From positions 1,178,809 through 1,242,808 of the forward strand of contig NZ_CM002299.1 of assembly GCF_000153125.2 (NCBI RefSeq): DNA of 64,000 nt. Reading direction: 5' to 3'. Shown one piece after another: positions 46,516-55,574 of this stretch; position 1 is the first letter of the stretch, and the number at the start of each line of letters is the position of its first letter. A program made the position numbers and the translations under genes. The notes under the pieces are model-generated. The model made no database searches and had not been told where the DNA came from. It worked only from the letters and a program-made list of their open reading frames with translations. Source of the stretch: Congregibacter litoralis KT71. GTDB lineage: Bacteria; Pseudomonadota; Gammaproteobacteria; Pseudomonadales; Halieaceae.

Positions 46516-48066
46516 ATGATTAAGAAGTTTTTGAAGCCCCTCGGAATTGCAACTGCAGTAGCAGCTGCTTCCGCTGGCTATGTAAACGTTGCTACGGCTC
46601 AGCCCGCAGTAGCTAACAACGCACTGGGTGATCTCGCCCTCGTGCCTTACTACACAGTAAACGGTGAGTGGATCACGGGTATTCACATCGTTAACACCAG
46701 CGATCGTACGCAGGTTGTTAAATTCCGTTTCCGTCGTGCGCCTGATTCACTGGACGCGCTTGACTTTAACGTCATCATGTCACCCCAGGACGTTTACGCA
46801 GGCTTCCTGTCTGACGACGAGAACGGCAACATCGTATGGTCAGCTAATGACACTACCTGTACTGCACCTGCCGCTACTGACGGTTCTCTGCAGATGCCAG
46901 CTATCTACCGCGAAGGCGCTGAGACTGGTTACGTAGAAATCATCGGCATGGGCGCGCCCATCGACGAAGATCAGGGCATCGCAGTTGCTGCCAAGCACAC
47001 TACCGACACACTGGTACCTGCTGATTGTGCCGCTGTTCGCTCTAACTTCTTCGCTAATGGCGTAGCTGGTACGACACGCGGTATCGTTGACAATGCGAAC
47101 TCTGTTCAGTCAGCGTCTGACGTACTGCCTGCTCCTTACGATGCAGTCAACGACAACGAGTTTGAGTTGACCGAGAACGTGTTGAAGGTGTCTTACTTCA
47201 TTCGTGACAACGCTACTGGCGTTGAGTTCGGTGACAACGCAGTTCATATCGCCGACTTCCTGCCTGAGCCTTCTATGACTAACCAGCAGTTTGGTTACCT
47301 GTCAGGCGACCTGAACGGTTTTGACTTCCCTGATCTGGATGGTGGCGAGCCTGTAAACGGTACTCGTAATCTGTTCGAAGGTCTGCGCGCCGGAGACGTA
47401 TTGGGTGTTACTAACCTGATCAACGAGTGGACGGCCAACCCTGCAAACGGTGCCGCACTGAGCTGGGTTGTAACCCTGCCCGGTCAGTATCTGATGCTTG
47501 ATATGCCCGCTTACATCGCTTCGCTGGATGATGAAGATGTCGATTGTGACACCGGTCTTGTAGCTGACGGCAACGTCACTGCGGGCGGTGATGTCTGTGA
47601 TTTCCGTGACATTCCTGTGAATGCAACGGTTGTTCCCTATAACCGTGAAGAGCTTACTGAGATCCCCGAGTCCGGTGATCTGACAGTATCTCCTGCACTG
47701 CCTGGTCAGCCCAGCGTACTGCAGCTCGCTAAGGAAACTAACGTAATCACCTTCGGCGGTAACGCGGTACTGGGTGTCTCTGACGTCGACATCACTGCAG
47801 ACCTCGGCCAGAACTTTGGTTGGTTGTCTCTGGCGGTGACTGCTGCTGATCCGCTTGAGCAGGCTATTTGCGCATGGGACGGTCCTGACACTCCTGCTGG
47901 TGACGAAGGTCTGCCCGCAGGTGCGGCACTGACTATGACTTGTAACGCGGTGGTAGAAACTGCGGTACCCATGGTTGGCTTTGCGGCTTGGGTACGTAAC
48001 GTAGCGGCTAACCCCGATGCGTCCTACGGCCGAGCGGTAGCTCACAGCTTTACCGTTGCTCCGTAA
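46516..48066 (+). CDS. exported protein of unknown function, probably abundant surface protein
   Basis: From ATG 46516 (TTAGGAG upstream) the protein has 516 residues. The signal peptide is MIKKFLKPLGIATAVAAASA followed by GYVNVATAQ. The mature part is acidic and rich in Asp, Asn, Ala and Val, with no membrane helix except the signal. Segments such as LALVPYYTVNGEWITGIHIVNTS and the ending AAWVRNVAANPDASYGRAVAHSFTVAP have a beta-sandwich look. I recognise no family. Codons are unlike the neighbours: GTA, GCT, CGT and GAC/AAC dominate, as in highly expressed genes, and a near-perfect terminator follows. It could be a surface-layer or secreted protein, perhaps a client of the adjacent type II system. 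Confidence 0.8.
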   Translation: MIKKFLKPLGIATAVAAASAGYVNVATAQPAVANNALGDLALVPYYTVNGEWITGIHIVNTSDRTQVVKFRFRRAPDSLDALDFNVIMSPQDVYAGFLSDDENGNIVWSANDTTCTAPAATDGSLQMPAIYREGAETGYVEIIGMGAPIDEDQGIAVAAKHTTDTLVPADCAAVRSNFFANGVAGTTRGIVDNANSVQSASDVLPAPYDAVNDNEFELTENVLKVSYFIRDNATGVEFGDNAVHIADFLPEPSMTNQQFGYLSGDLNGFDFPDLDGGEPVNGTRNLFEGLRAGDVLGVTNLINEWTANPANGAALSWVVTLPGQYLMLDMPAYIASLDDEDVDCDTGLVADGNVTAGGDVCDFRDIPVNATVVPYNREELTEIPESGDLTVSPALPGQPSVLQLAKETNVITFGGNAVLGVSDVDITADLGQNFGWLSLAVTAADPLEQAICAWDGPDTPAGDEGLPAGAALTMTCNAVVETAVPMVGFAAWVRNVAANPDASYGRAVAHSFTVAP

Positions 48067-48088
48067 GTAGTAACCTAGCGTAAAGTGA

Positions 48089-48118
48089 ACCGGCGCCTTC
48101 GGGCGCCGGTTTTTTTTT
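48089..48118 (+). terminator. rho-independent terminator behind the exported protein gene
   Basis: ACCGGCGCC (48089-48097) pairs with GGCGCCGGT (48102-48110) around a stable TTCG loop, followed by a run of T to 48118. It is the strongest plus-strand terminator in the window. Confidence 0.95.
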
Positions 48119-48162
48119 GCTAAATTTATTGTTTGTTACTTGAGGTTCAAAAAGGCACAACG

Positions 48163-49050
48163 ATGATGAAACGTGTTTTGATCGCTATTTCCGCATTACT
48201 GAGCGTCGCTGTCTTCGCTGCTGACGATGCCGGTGTTTTGATCGCCGACAGTGGGGTTGTCATCACAACCGAGGAGTTTGAGGCAATCTACGACACCATG
48301 CCGCCGTCGCTGAAAGCAAAGATGAGAGACGATGTGGCTGAGCGTCTCGAAATCATCAACTCGCTACTTGTAGCCCGCAAACTTGCAGCAGAGGCCGACA
48401 AAATTACGCCGTCTGATGACGATTACTGGACCCTTCATGCAGCGCTTGTCGGGGCCAAGTATGAATACATGTTTAAGCGCCTGGTGTCCGAAGTGTCGGA
48501 GCCGGACTTTGAGCCTCTGGCCAGAGAGCGCTACGTGACTCAAAAAGATAAGTATGCATTTGTGCCGGAGGTGCGGGCGTCCAGTCACATTCTATTGATT
48601 TCGCCTCCGGGTATCGATCGAACCGAGGTTCGCGCCAAAGCCCAGGGTTTGCTGGATCAACTGCGCGCCGGCGCGGATTTCGAGGCCATGGTAGCCGAGT
48701 ATTCTGACGATGCAGGTACGCGAGCCCGTAAGGGATCCCTGGGTAAGTATATTCGCTTTGGTGATCCCGGTATTACGCCGCCCTATTCTGAAGCGTTGTT
48801 TGAGATTGAAAACGTAGGCGAGTATTCCGAAGTCACGGACTCTCAGTTTGGTGTGCACATTATTCGTCTCGATGCCGTGCAGGAATCTGCCTATGCAGAG
48901 TTCGATAAGGTTCGGGACGTTATCATCACCGAAATCAAGCGCGAGTTCGCCGGTTTGGCCCGGGATGAAGTACGGGGTCGGTTCAGTATCACTGACGACC
49001 TTTATATCAATGGCGAACTCATGGAAGAACTCCTCTCTTCACAGGAGTAA
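48163..49050 (+). CDS. exported parvulin-type peptidyl-prolyl isomerase
   Basis: From ATG 48163 the protein has 295 residues: a signal peptide (RVLIAISALLSVAVFAA), a SurA/PrsA-like N-terminal helical part, and a rotamase domain. Rotamase motifs are VRASSHILLISPP, ADFEAMVAEYSDDAGTRARKGSLGKY and SEVTDSQFGVHIIRLD. Such proteins help fold secreted or outer-membrane proteins. It lies directly behind the abundant exported protein, which it might assist; that is inference. An in-frame TTG at 48133 lacks a clear ribosome site. Confidence 0.9.
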   Translation: MMKRVLIAISALLSVAVFAADDAGVLIADSGVVITTEEFEAIYDTMPPSLKAKMRDDVAERLEIINSLLVARKLAAEADKITPSDDDYWTLHAALVGAKYEYMFKRLVSEVSEPDFEPLARERYVTQKDKYAFVPEVRASSHILLISPPGIDRTEVRAKAQGLLDQLRAGADFEAMVAEYSDDAGTRARKGSLGKYIRFGDPGITPPYSEALFEIENVGEYSEVTDSQFGVHIIRLDAVQESAYAEFDKVRDVIITEIKREFAGLARDEVRGRFSITDDLYINGELMEELLSSQE

Positions 49051-49083
49051 ACGCGGGTAAAGCAGGGTAAGCTTGCGTTGTGT

Positions 49084-49110
49084 GGCTACCGTTTTTTGCG
49101 GTAGCCGTTT
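49084..49110 (+). terminator. terminator-like hairpin behind the isomerase gene
   Basis: GGCTACCG (49084-49091) pairs with CGGTAGCC (49099-49106) around TTTTTTG, then GTTT. The stem is good but the U-run is short. Confidence 0.6.
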
Positions 49111-49168
49111 CTGGCGCTTTGCCCTTACTTGATTGCGCGCAATAAACGAAAGGAATGCTCTGCCTGCC

Positions 49169-52100
49169 ATGCGCTGTCTTTTTGTTCTGGGGATGCATCG
49201 CTCGGGCACGTCCTTCGTTGCTCAGTCTCTGCACGCAGCAGGGATCAGTGCCGGGCCTGTGCCCGAGCTGTTATCAGCGCAGTCAGACAATCCTGAAGGG
49301 TTCTTTGAGAATCGCCGTCTGGTCGAGATTAACGATGCTTTAATCTCCACAGATGGCGGTAGCTGGTTTGCGCCACCGTTGAGGATTCAAGCCGACAGCG
49401 CGTCGGCGCAAGCCCAGACAACGCTGCTGGAGCATCTTGCCGATAGTTCGCCTTCGGGTCAGTTTTTTGTCAAAGACCCCCGACTATGTCTTACCTGGCC
49501 GCTGTGGGAGCCCCTGGCGCAGTCATCATCCCTTATGTTTGTCTATCGCTCGCCTTTGGCCGTGGCGCAATCCTTGGCGCGTCGTAACGGTTTTCCATTG
49601 CAGCTGGGATTATTACTCTGGGAGATTTATAACCGTCGAGCCATCGCGTCACTACCCGGTGACAGTCTGGCGCTGAACTATGACGATGTGTCCGCAGACG
49701 GTGTAAGCCTGCTCCCGGTGATAGAGCGCCTGCGCGAACGGGGGTTTGATTGCGCTTCAGAGAAAGCCGGCTCGCAGTATCGCGCGGACCTCCGCCACTT
49801 CAGTGTTGAGTCCGGGGATAACGACTGGCAGTTACTCAGCGACTCGCAAAAAAAGCTGCATGACCATTGCGTCAAGGTTTGCGAGAACGGCTACTGCGAG
49901 GTGCCGCTGGTTGATCTAGATCCCGAGTCGCAGGTGCTTGCGCGGATTCATGATGTGGCCGCTGCATTGGCGCCTCTGGCACGGGTGGTGGAGACCGGAC
50001 AGGAGCGCGATGCGGCTCAAACACTGGCGGATGAGCGTCTAACAGAGCGCGATAGAGCGCTTTCGGCTCTGAGTACCCTGGAGGGGGAGTATGACGCTCT
50101 CGTATCGGCCCATGAGGCGGAACAGCGGGTGCATGCCCAGGCGGCTGAAACGCTGGCCCAGTTGCAAAAAGAACATGACGCGCTGGCAAGCGCTCACGAT
50201 AAAGAGCGGCAACTGCATCTGCGAGCAGGACAGGCCCTTGAGGAGATAACAAGGGAGCACGACGCTCTATTTAAGGCCCATGAGGCCGAGAAAGTCACGC
50301 ATGCGGCGGCGGTCCGGGTTCTTGATGAGCTGCGGCTTGAGCATGACGCCCTTGCCAGGGCTCACGAAAACGAGGTCAAGGCGCACGCGTCCTTGATTGA
50401 TGACCATACAGAGTTAGTGTCTTTACACACCAGTTTGCATGAAGAGCTCGACGAGCGCACGGCTAAGCTTGCTTCAGCGCTTAATGATATCGAGGCCCTG
50501 AGGGCAGTCTTTACCCAAACGCGAGAGCGGCTCGAATCTGAAAATCAGAGTCTGGAGGACAAAACCGAGTACCTGTTTTCACTGCTGACTGACTCCCACA
50601 GAACATTGTTGTCTTTCGAACAGTCCACCATGGCACGCTTCCAGCGCTACACGCGGAAGCTGTACCGTTTGTTCACGGGGCAGAGAGGCAGGAACAGCGC
50701 TTACGAAGATTTATTGGAACAGGCGCACCGTCACTTTGATGAATTTGCCCTGGAAAAGCCAGGCCCCCGTCCCACGAAGCTTCGCATGGCTGGTGATGTC
50801 ATCCGCTATGTGCGACAGAATCCCGCGGGCTCGGCCAGAAGCTTTAGCCTGCCGCGTTTGCGGCGTGCCGCGTCAGTGTTTTTCGGGAGCTCTTCCGACG
50901 ACCTGGCGGTGTGGGTCAACGCGCGATTCCCCGACGCAGCCACCAGTCCACCGGCTTTCGATCCGGCGTCACTGAGTGAGGATCTCGACGCTCTGGAGTT
51001 GGATTTCCCGGAGCCCGCGGCCCCTCGCGTCTCGATCATTGTGCCCGTTTACAACGACTACCGGGTCACCATTAACTGCCTGCAATCAGTACACCGCTTT
51101 TCTCAGGACCTGGACTACGAGGTCATCATCGCCGATGACTGCTCCACCGATCTAACCACCACCATCACTGAGCGTATGCGCGGTATTACTGTATCGAGGA
51201 CCACTGAAAACCTGCGCTTCCTAAAAAACTGCAACCAGGCCGTGGCACAGGCCCGTGGCGAGTTTCTTGTGTTTCTTAACAACGACACTGCGGTTACTGA
51301 GGGTTGGTTAGCCACCCTGATCGAGCCTTTTAATGATCAGTCCGTGGGCGTGACGGGCCCCAAGCTCCTGTTTGCTGATGGCGTGTTACAGGAGGCAGGG
51401 GGCATTATTTGGAACGACGCCTCGGGTTGGAATTTTGGCCGCGCCGATGATCCCGACAAGCCCGCATTCAACTACCGGCGTGATGTGGACTATGTGTCCG
51501 GCGCCTGTCTCGCGATTCGTGGCGATCTCTGGCAGCAGCTGGGTGGTTTCGACGAGCGCTTTGCGCCCGCTTACTATGAGGATGCCGACATCTGCTTTGC
51601 CGCGCGGGCAGCGGGTTTCCGCGTTGTGTATCAGCCCGAGAGCGTGATCTATCACTTTGAAGGCGTCAGCAATGGCACGGACCTGAATGCCGGCGTCAAG
51701 CAGCATCAGGTGACGAATCAGGTCGTGTTCAGAGAAAAGTGGCAGGGGGAGCTGGATGAGGGGCATTTTCCCAATGCGCAGCATGTGATTCATGCCCGGG
51801 ACCGGTCTGCCAAAAAGCCCTGCATCCTCGTCATTGACCACTACGTTCCCCATCACGACAAAGATGCGGGGGGACGCTCGACCTATATGTATCTTCAGCT
51901 CCTGCTGTCCCTGGGGTGTCGGGTGCAATTGATGGGTGCGAACTTTTTTCCGCACCAGCCCTACACAAAGGCCTTGCAGGCCATGGGTGTAGAGGTGCTC
52001 GTGGGGGAGAGTGTGGCCAGACACCTTGATGAATGGCTGAGCGAGCACGCTCCCTACATCGATGAGATTTTTCTTCACCGTCCCCATATCGCAGAGCAGA

Positions 52101-52945
52101 TGTTGCCGTATCTCGAGCGCCTGTCCCCACGTCCCCCCATCAGCTTTTTCGGACATGATCTTCACTATCTGCGGATCGCTCGGGAAGCGGCGCTTAAGGA
52201 CGATGATGCGCTTCGTCGTGAGTCTGAGTCCTGGCGTAAGCGCGAGCTTGCTGTCTGTGAGCGAGTAGACCGGGTGTACTATTTTTCCGATGTGGAAATT
52301 GAGGCGCTGTCCTCCATGGTGCCCGCGGCGAAGCTGCGCCGCATACCACTGTATGCTATGGAACTTGATGAGCTTCCGCCCTATGAGCCGACGGCTCCGC
52401 GGGAGCTGTTGTTTGTGGGTGGGTACAACCATCCGCCCAATGTGGATGCGGCTCGTTGGTTGGTCGAAGAAATCTTCCCCGCCGTCCTCGCATCGGTACC
52501 TGACGCGCGATTGCATCTGGTGGGCTCCAACCCACCTACGGAGGTGTTAACTCTTGCCAGCGACAACGTCTGTGTTCACGGCTATGTCAGCGATGCCAAA
52601 CTAGATGCGCTTTATCGGCAGGTGGGCGCGGTGGTCGTGCCCTTGCGTTACGGGGCGGGCATCAAAGGAAAAATTATCGAAGCCATCGCAAATCATGTCC
52701 CGGTGGTGACGACGGACATCGGGGTCGAGGGTATACCCGAGAGTGACACGGTCATGTGGATAGAAAACACCGCGGGGAGCATCGCGGACACGCTGGTGTC
52801 ATTGCTCCTCGACCATGAGCCCAAAGCGGATAAGCTCGATCGTCACGAAGCGTGGCTGCACAGTTATTTTGACCGTGAGTCTGCAGCCTCAGTGCTTCGT
52901 GCGGATATCCCTGATCTTGCGGCGACCGAGAGCCCGGCGCAGTGA
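49169..52945 (+). CDS. sulfotransferase / coiled-coil / GT2 / GT4 fusion protein
   Basis: A 1258-residue protein from ATG 49169 (MRCLFVLGMHRSGTSFVAQS). Residues 1-260 are a sulfotransferase-fold domain with the P-loop-like GMHRSGTS and FVKDPRLCLTWPLW. Residues about 280-400 hold four 28-residue (four-heptad) repeats of the type LxxEHDALxxAHExE, predicted coiled coil. About 620-880 is a GT2 domain: VSIIVPVYNDYRVT, VIIADDCSTD, LVFLNNDTAVTEGW, YYEDADICFAARAAGF. About 890-1250 is a GT4-like domain: LVIDHYVPHHDKDAGGRSTY, VGGYNHPPNVDAA, YGAGIKGKIIEAIANHVPVV. It probably builds and modifies a surface glycan. The acyltransferase gene overlaps its stop. Confidence 0.88.
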   Translation: MRCLFVLGMHRSGTSFVAQSLHAAGISAGPVPELLSAQSDNPEGFFENRRLVEINDALISTDGGSWFAPPLRIQADSASAQAQTTLLEHLADSSPSGQFFVKDPRLCLTWPLWEPLAQSSSLMFVYRSPLAVAQSLARRNGFPLQLGLLLWEIYNRRAIASLPGDSLALNYDDVSADGVSLLPVIERLRERGFDCASEKAGSQYRADLRHFSVESGDNDWQLLSDSQKKLHDHCVKVCENGYCEVPLVDLDPESQVLARIHDVAAALAPLARVVETGQERDAAQTLADERLTERDRALSALSTLEGEYDALVSAHEAEQRVHAQAAETLAQLQKEHDALASAHDKERQLHLRAGQALEEITREHDALFKAHEAEKVTHAAAVRVLDELRLEHDALARAHENEVKAHASLIDDHTELVSLHTSLHEELDERTAKLASALNDIEALRAVFTQTRERLESENQSLEDKTEYLFSLLTDSHRTLLSFEQSTMARFQRYTRKLYRLFTGQRGRNSAYEDLLEQAHRHFDEFALEKPGPRPTKLRMAGDVIRYVRQNPAGSARSFSLPRLRRAASVFFGSSSDDLAVWVNARFPDAATSPPAFDPASLSEDLDALELDFPEPAAPRVSIIVPVYNDYRVTINCLQSVHRFSQDLDYEVIIADDCSTDLTTTITERMRGITVSRTTENLRFLKNCNQAVAQARGEFLVFLNNDTAVTEGWLATLIEPFNDQSVGVTGPKLLFADGVLQEAGGIIWNDASGWNFGRADDPDKPAFNYRRDVDYVSGACLAIRGDLWQQLGGFDERFAPAYYEDADICFAARAAGFRVVYQPESVIYHFEGVSNGTDLNAGVKQHQVTNQVVFREKWQGELDEGHFPNAQHVIHARDRSAKKPCILVIDHYVPHHDKDAGGRSTYMYLQLLLSLGCRVQLMGANFFPHQPYTKALQAMGVEVLVGESVARHLDEWLSEHAPYIDEIFLHRPHIAEQMLPYLERLSPRPPISFFGHDLHYLRIAREAALKDDDALRRESESWRKRELAVCERVDRVYYFSDVEIEALSSMVPAAKLRRIPLYAMELDELPPYEPTAPRELLFVGGYNHPPNVDAARWLVEEIFPAVLASVPDARLHLVGSNPPTEVLTLASDNVCVHGYVSDAKLDALYRQVGAVVVPLRYGAGIKGKIIEAIANHVPVVTTDIGVEGIPESDTVMWIENTAGSIADTLVSLLLDHEPKADKLDRHEAWLHSYFDRESAASVLRADIPDLAATESPAQ

Positions 52946-54012
52946 GAAGTGTCACCCCCGACAGCACGCCGATGCTGGGCGATTACGACGGCAGTCGACG
53001 GAACAACTTCACCGCCTTACGGATTTTCTTTGCCTGGTGCGTACTCTTTGGCCACAGTTTTCCCATTACCGGTCACGGAGAGCTCAATCCCCTGCGGGAG
53101 TTTTTTGAGAAGTCCACGTGGATAGGGGAAATCGCCGTGAGTGGTTTTTTTGCCATCAGCGGCTTCCTTGTCACCGCGAGTTTCGCGCGCCGGGGATTGC
53201 TGGATTACTGTATTTCGCGGGTTTTGCGTATCTATCCGGCTCTAATAGTCTGTGTTTGCCTTACAACTGTGGTGCTGGGTGCCTGGCTGACGACCCTGGA
53301 GCGCGCTGACTACTTTACTAATCCCCGGACCTGGAATTATCTCTGGAACACCACGGCCTTGTTTCCCATGAGCTTTCGCCTGCCCGGGGTATTCGAGTCA
53401 TTGCCTCGCCCCGGCGTTAATGGATCCCTGTGGACACTTCCCGTGGAGGTTTCCTGCTACATCCTTCTCATGGTTGTGGGTGCCACGGGTCTCCTTCGAT
53501 GGCGTACTTTGGGAAACCTCGCGGCCCTGGCCCTACTGCTATTCGCCTTTAACTACTTCGGAGACATTCCCCTCGTCGGGCGTATCGAGAAGTGGGCTGA
53601 GCCCTGCGTGTACTTTCTATTGGGCGTCGTGTGTTACCTCAATCGAGCCGCTATTCCCCTGAGCCTGCCTCTGGGTGTCGCGGCGGCAGCATTGGCATAT
53701 GTTGCTTTGGGCAAGCCGTGGTTTGATTTTGTGTTTCCGCCGGCTTTTGTGTACCTGATATTCTTTCTTGCCTACCGTAGTCCCTTTCTGGATATCGACC
53801 GCTGGTTCGGCGATCCGTCCTACGGTATTTACATCTATGCCTGGCCGGTACAGCAGGTGATTGTTTATCTGTTTCCCCAGCAGGGCCCGTACTTTAATAC
53901 CGCGCTGGCTACCCTGGTGGTGGTGACGCTTGCCTTGTTGTCCTGGCATTTTTTGGAAAAACCCGCGCTCGGTTTGAAACGACGCTGGTTAAAAACTTCC
54001 CCGGAGGGGTAA
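52942..54012 (+). CDS. acyltransferase 3 family (OafA-like) membrane protein
   Basis: A 356-residue protein, GTG start overlapping the previous stop as GTGA. RNNFTALRIFFAWCVLFGHSFP contains the family's N-terminal Arg and the catalytic-type His in FGHSF. About ten membrane helices follow, with GSLWTLPVEVSCYILL and SYGIYIYAWPVQQVI as typical motifs. Such enzymes add acetyl or other acyl groups to polysaccharides. It is coupled to the glycosyltransferase fusion and the next sulfotransferase-like gene, supporting a surface-glycan role. Confidence 0.9.
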   Translation: MRSVTPDSTPMLGDYDGSRRNNFTALRIFFAWCVLFGHSFPITGHGELNPLREFFEKSTWIGEIAVSGFFAISGFLVTASFARRGLLDYCISRVLRIYPALIVCVCLTTVVLGAWLTTLERADYFTNPRTWNYLWNTTALFPMSFRLPGVFESLPRPGVNGSLWTLPVEVSCYILLMVVGATGLLRWRTLGNLAALALLLFAFNYFGDIPLVGRIEKWAEPCVYFLLGVVCYLNRAAIPLSLPLGVAAAALAYVALGKPWFDFVFPPAFVYLIFFLAYRSPFLDIDRWFGDPSYGIYIYAWPVQQVIVYLFPQQGPYFNTALATLVVVTLALLSWHFLEKPALGLKRRWLKTSPEG

Positions 54013-54789
54013 ATGCATTATTTGATTGCGGGGCTGGCGAAGTCCGGTACTACGCGGCTGTTCAGCCAGATGAAGGAGGCTCTCGATAAGACTTCGGAGG
54101 ATCTCCCCACGTTTTTTGAGCCCGATACGGACGATGCCCTGCAGAGTATTCTCAGCGAGGAAGGTTCAACCCTTACCAAGGTGCTCATCGGGCGTGTGAC
54201 GGAACAGAATCGTCCTCTCGAGGATTTTGATAAACATGTGCTGATTTATCGTGATCCCCGCGACCAGTTCATCAGCATGCTGCTGTATCTGTTCTATGAT
54301 TTTCAGGTCAGCGGGGACGGGGATTCTTACGTGATGGCCCGGGAGGCCCTCAGCGCCAAGGTCGAATCGCCCTCATCGGTGTCTACCATTGAGCTCTACA
54401 ACACCCTTGCCAGGCTCGTGGGTCGCGCCCCTATCGCTGTTTTTAAGCGTTTACATGAGGTACAGCGGGCCTACGAGGCGCGTTTTACGCCCTTTATGTT
54501 GTGCTATGAAAATCTGTTGCAGGGGGACTCGCTACCGGAGCTGAGTGCCTACACCGGCCTGGCTCTCGAGGGCGATGCTGAGGTGCCCACAGAATACACG
54601 CGCGTCGCCCGTTCCCGTGGATTTGGTGAATGGCGATCATGGCTGAATGCTGATGACCTTGCCTTTATCGATCGCGAGTGGGGCGACAATATTCAGTATC
54701 TTGGTTATGCGCTGGAGGATTCGCAAAGGGACCTGGCCATCGATCCCCGAACATCGCTGGATTATGTGGCGCAGTTTGATCCCCGTTAG
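54013..54789 (+). CDS. sulfotransferase-fold protein
   Basis: A 258-residue protein whose ATG directly follows the acyltransferase stop. The PAPS 5'-phosphosulfate loop is LIAGLAKSGTTRLFSQM, and HVLIYRDPRDQFISMLLYLF is the 3'-phosphate loop with the RDPRD motif. KRLHEVQ and FMLCYENLLQGD follow, as usual for Sulfotransfer_1-type proteins. The acceptor is unknown; operon context suggests a sugar. Convergent with the next gene. Confidence 0.75.
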   Translation: MHYLIAGLAKSGTTRLFSQMKEALDKTSEDLPTFFEPDTDDALQSILSEEGSTLTKVLIGRVTEQNRPLEDFDKHVLIYRDPRDQFISMLLYLFYDFQVSGDGDSYVMAREALSAKVESPSSVSTIELYNTLARLVGRAPIAVFKRLHEVQRAYEARFTPFMLCYENLLQGDSLPELSAYTGLALEGDAEVPTEYTRVARSRGFGEWRSWLNADDLAFIDREWGDNIQYLGYALEDSQRDLAIDPRTSLDYVAQFDPR

Positions 54790-54830
54790 TGCATAAACAG
54801 CACCTTGGTGCTCGGCCCGCGCGAAGAGCA

Positions 54831-55517
54831 TCAGGCGCTGGTTTTTTCATCCCGCATTGTCAGAGCACGCTGGTAAAGGGCGATATCCGTCCCATGCGCC
54901 GCCTCGATTTTGCGGCGTAGGGATTTATCGATGGCATAGTCTTCCTCGCCCTGATCCGGGTTGCGGTTACGTTCCGCCGAGGTAACTGGCGCTTTGAGAA
55001 TGTCACGACCAAAGCGCGCCAGCTCTGCGGCATAATCTTCCGTAATGCCGATGAAGTCGAAGCGTTCCAGGGGGAAGCCCCAGAGAAAAATTCCGTAGAT
55101 GTTTCTTAATTCCCTGCAGAGCGCAAATTCCTCCAGACTCCATTTCTCTTCCATCATCCGCTGATGGAGAGGGCCCGACTGGCCTGGCTGGTAGCTGCGC
55201 TGCCAGTAATAATAATGCGACAGAAGACGCTGCACGGGGTCCCGTAGCCATGTTACGAACAGCAGTGGTGACGAAGGTTTCGCGAGGCGGTAATGCAGCG
55301 GCAGGAAGTGGCCATGGATACAGCGGGTTCCGCCGCTATCCAGCGTGGCTCCTCTATTTTTCAAACACCCCCGGCCGGCGTCCAAGTTTCGGGACCAGGT
55401 ACTTCGATGGAGGGGTTGATCCGCGTAGCGAAGCAGGAGAGCTTCGCCGTAATGCGCCGCCAGCGTTGCCTGAAAGCTGGAGCCTGCCGCCTTGGGCATG
55501 TGCACAGAGATCAGCAT
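54831..55517 (-). CDS. sulfotransferase family 2-like protein
   Basis: From ATG 55517 the protein has 228 residues, starting LISVHMPKAAGSSFQATLA, the 5'-phosphosulfate loop. IHGHFLPLHYRL and FVTWLRDPVQRLLSHYYYW form the 3'-phosphate region typical of Sulfotransfer_2 (heparan or chondroitin sulfotransferase-like). An upstream in-frame GTG or ATG (55544) would add nine residues without a motif. It lies downstream of the 55575-56534 gene on the same strand. Confidence 0.82.
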   Translation of the reverse strand: MLISVHMPKAAGSSFQATLAAHYGEALLLRYADQPLHRSTWSRNLDAGRGCLKNRGATLDSGGTRCIHGHFLPLHYRLAKPSSPLLFVTWLRDPVQRLLSHYYYWQRSYQPGQSGPLHQRMMEEKWSLEEFALCRELRNIYGIFLWGFPLERFDFIGITEDYAAELARFGRDILKAPVTSAERNRNPDQGEEDYAIDKSLRRKIEAAHGTDIALYQRALTMRDEKTSA

Positions 55518-55574
55518 GCTGCTTTGAAATCCCGGAAGAACCAAGGGTCCAAAACATAGGTAAAGAGCGGGTTG

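Noticed and set aside
51386..52516. Minus-strand open frame of 376 codons opposite the glycosyltransferase fusion
   Set aside because: Antisense of clear GT2 and GT4 motifs; no motif of its own.
54799..54812. Hairpin AGCACC-TT-GGTGCT between convergent genes
   Set aside because: The loop of two bases is too small for a stable terminator and no U-run follows.
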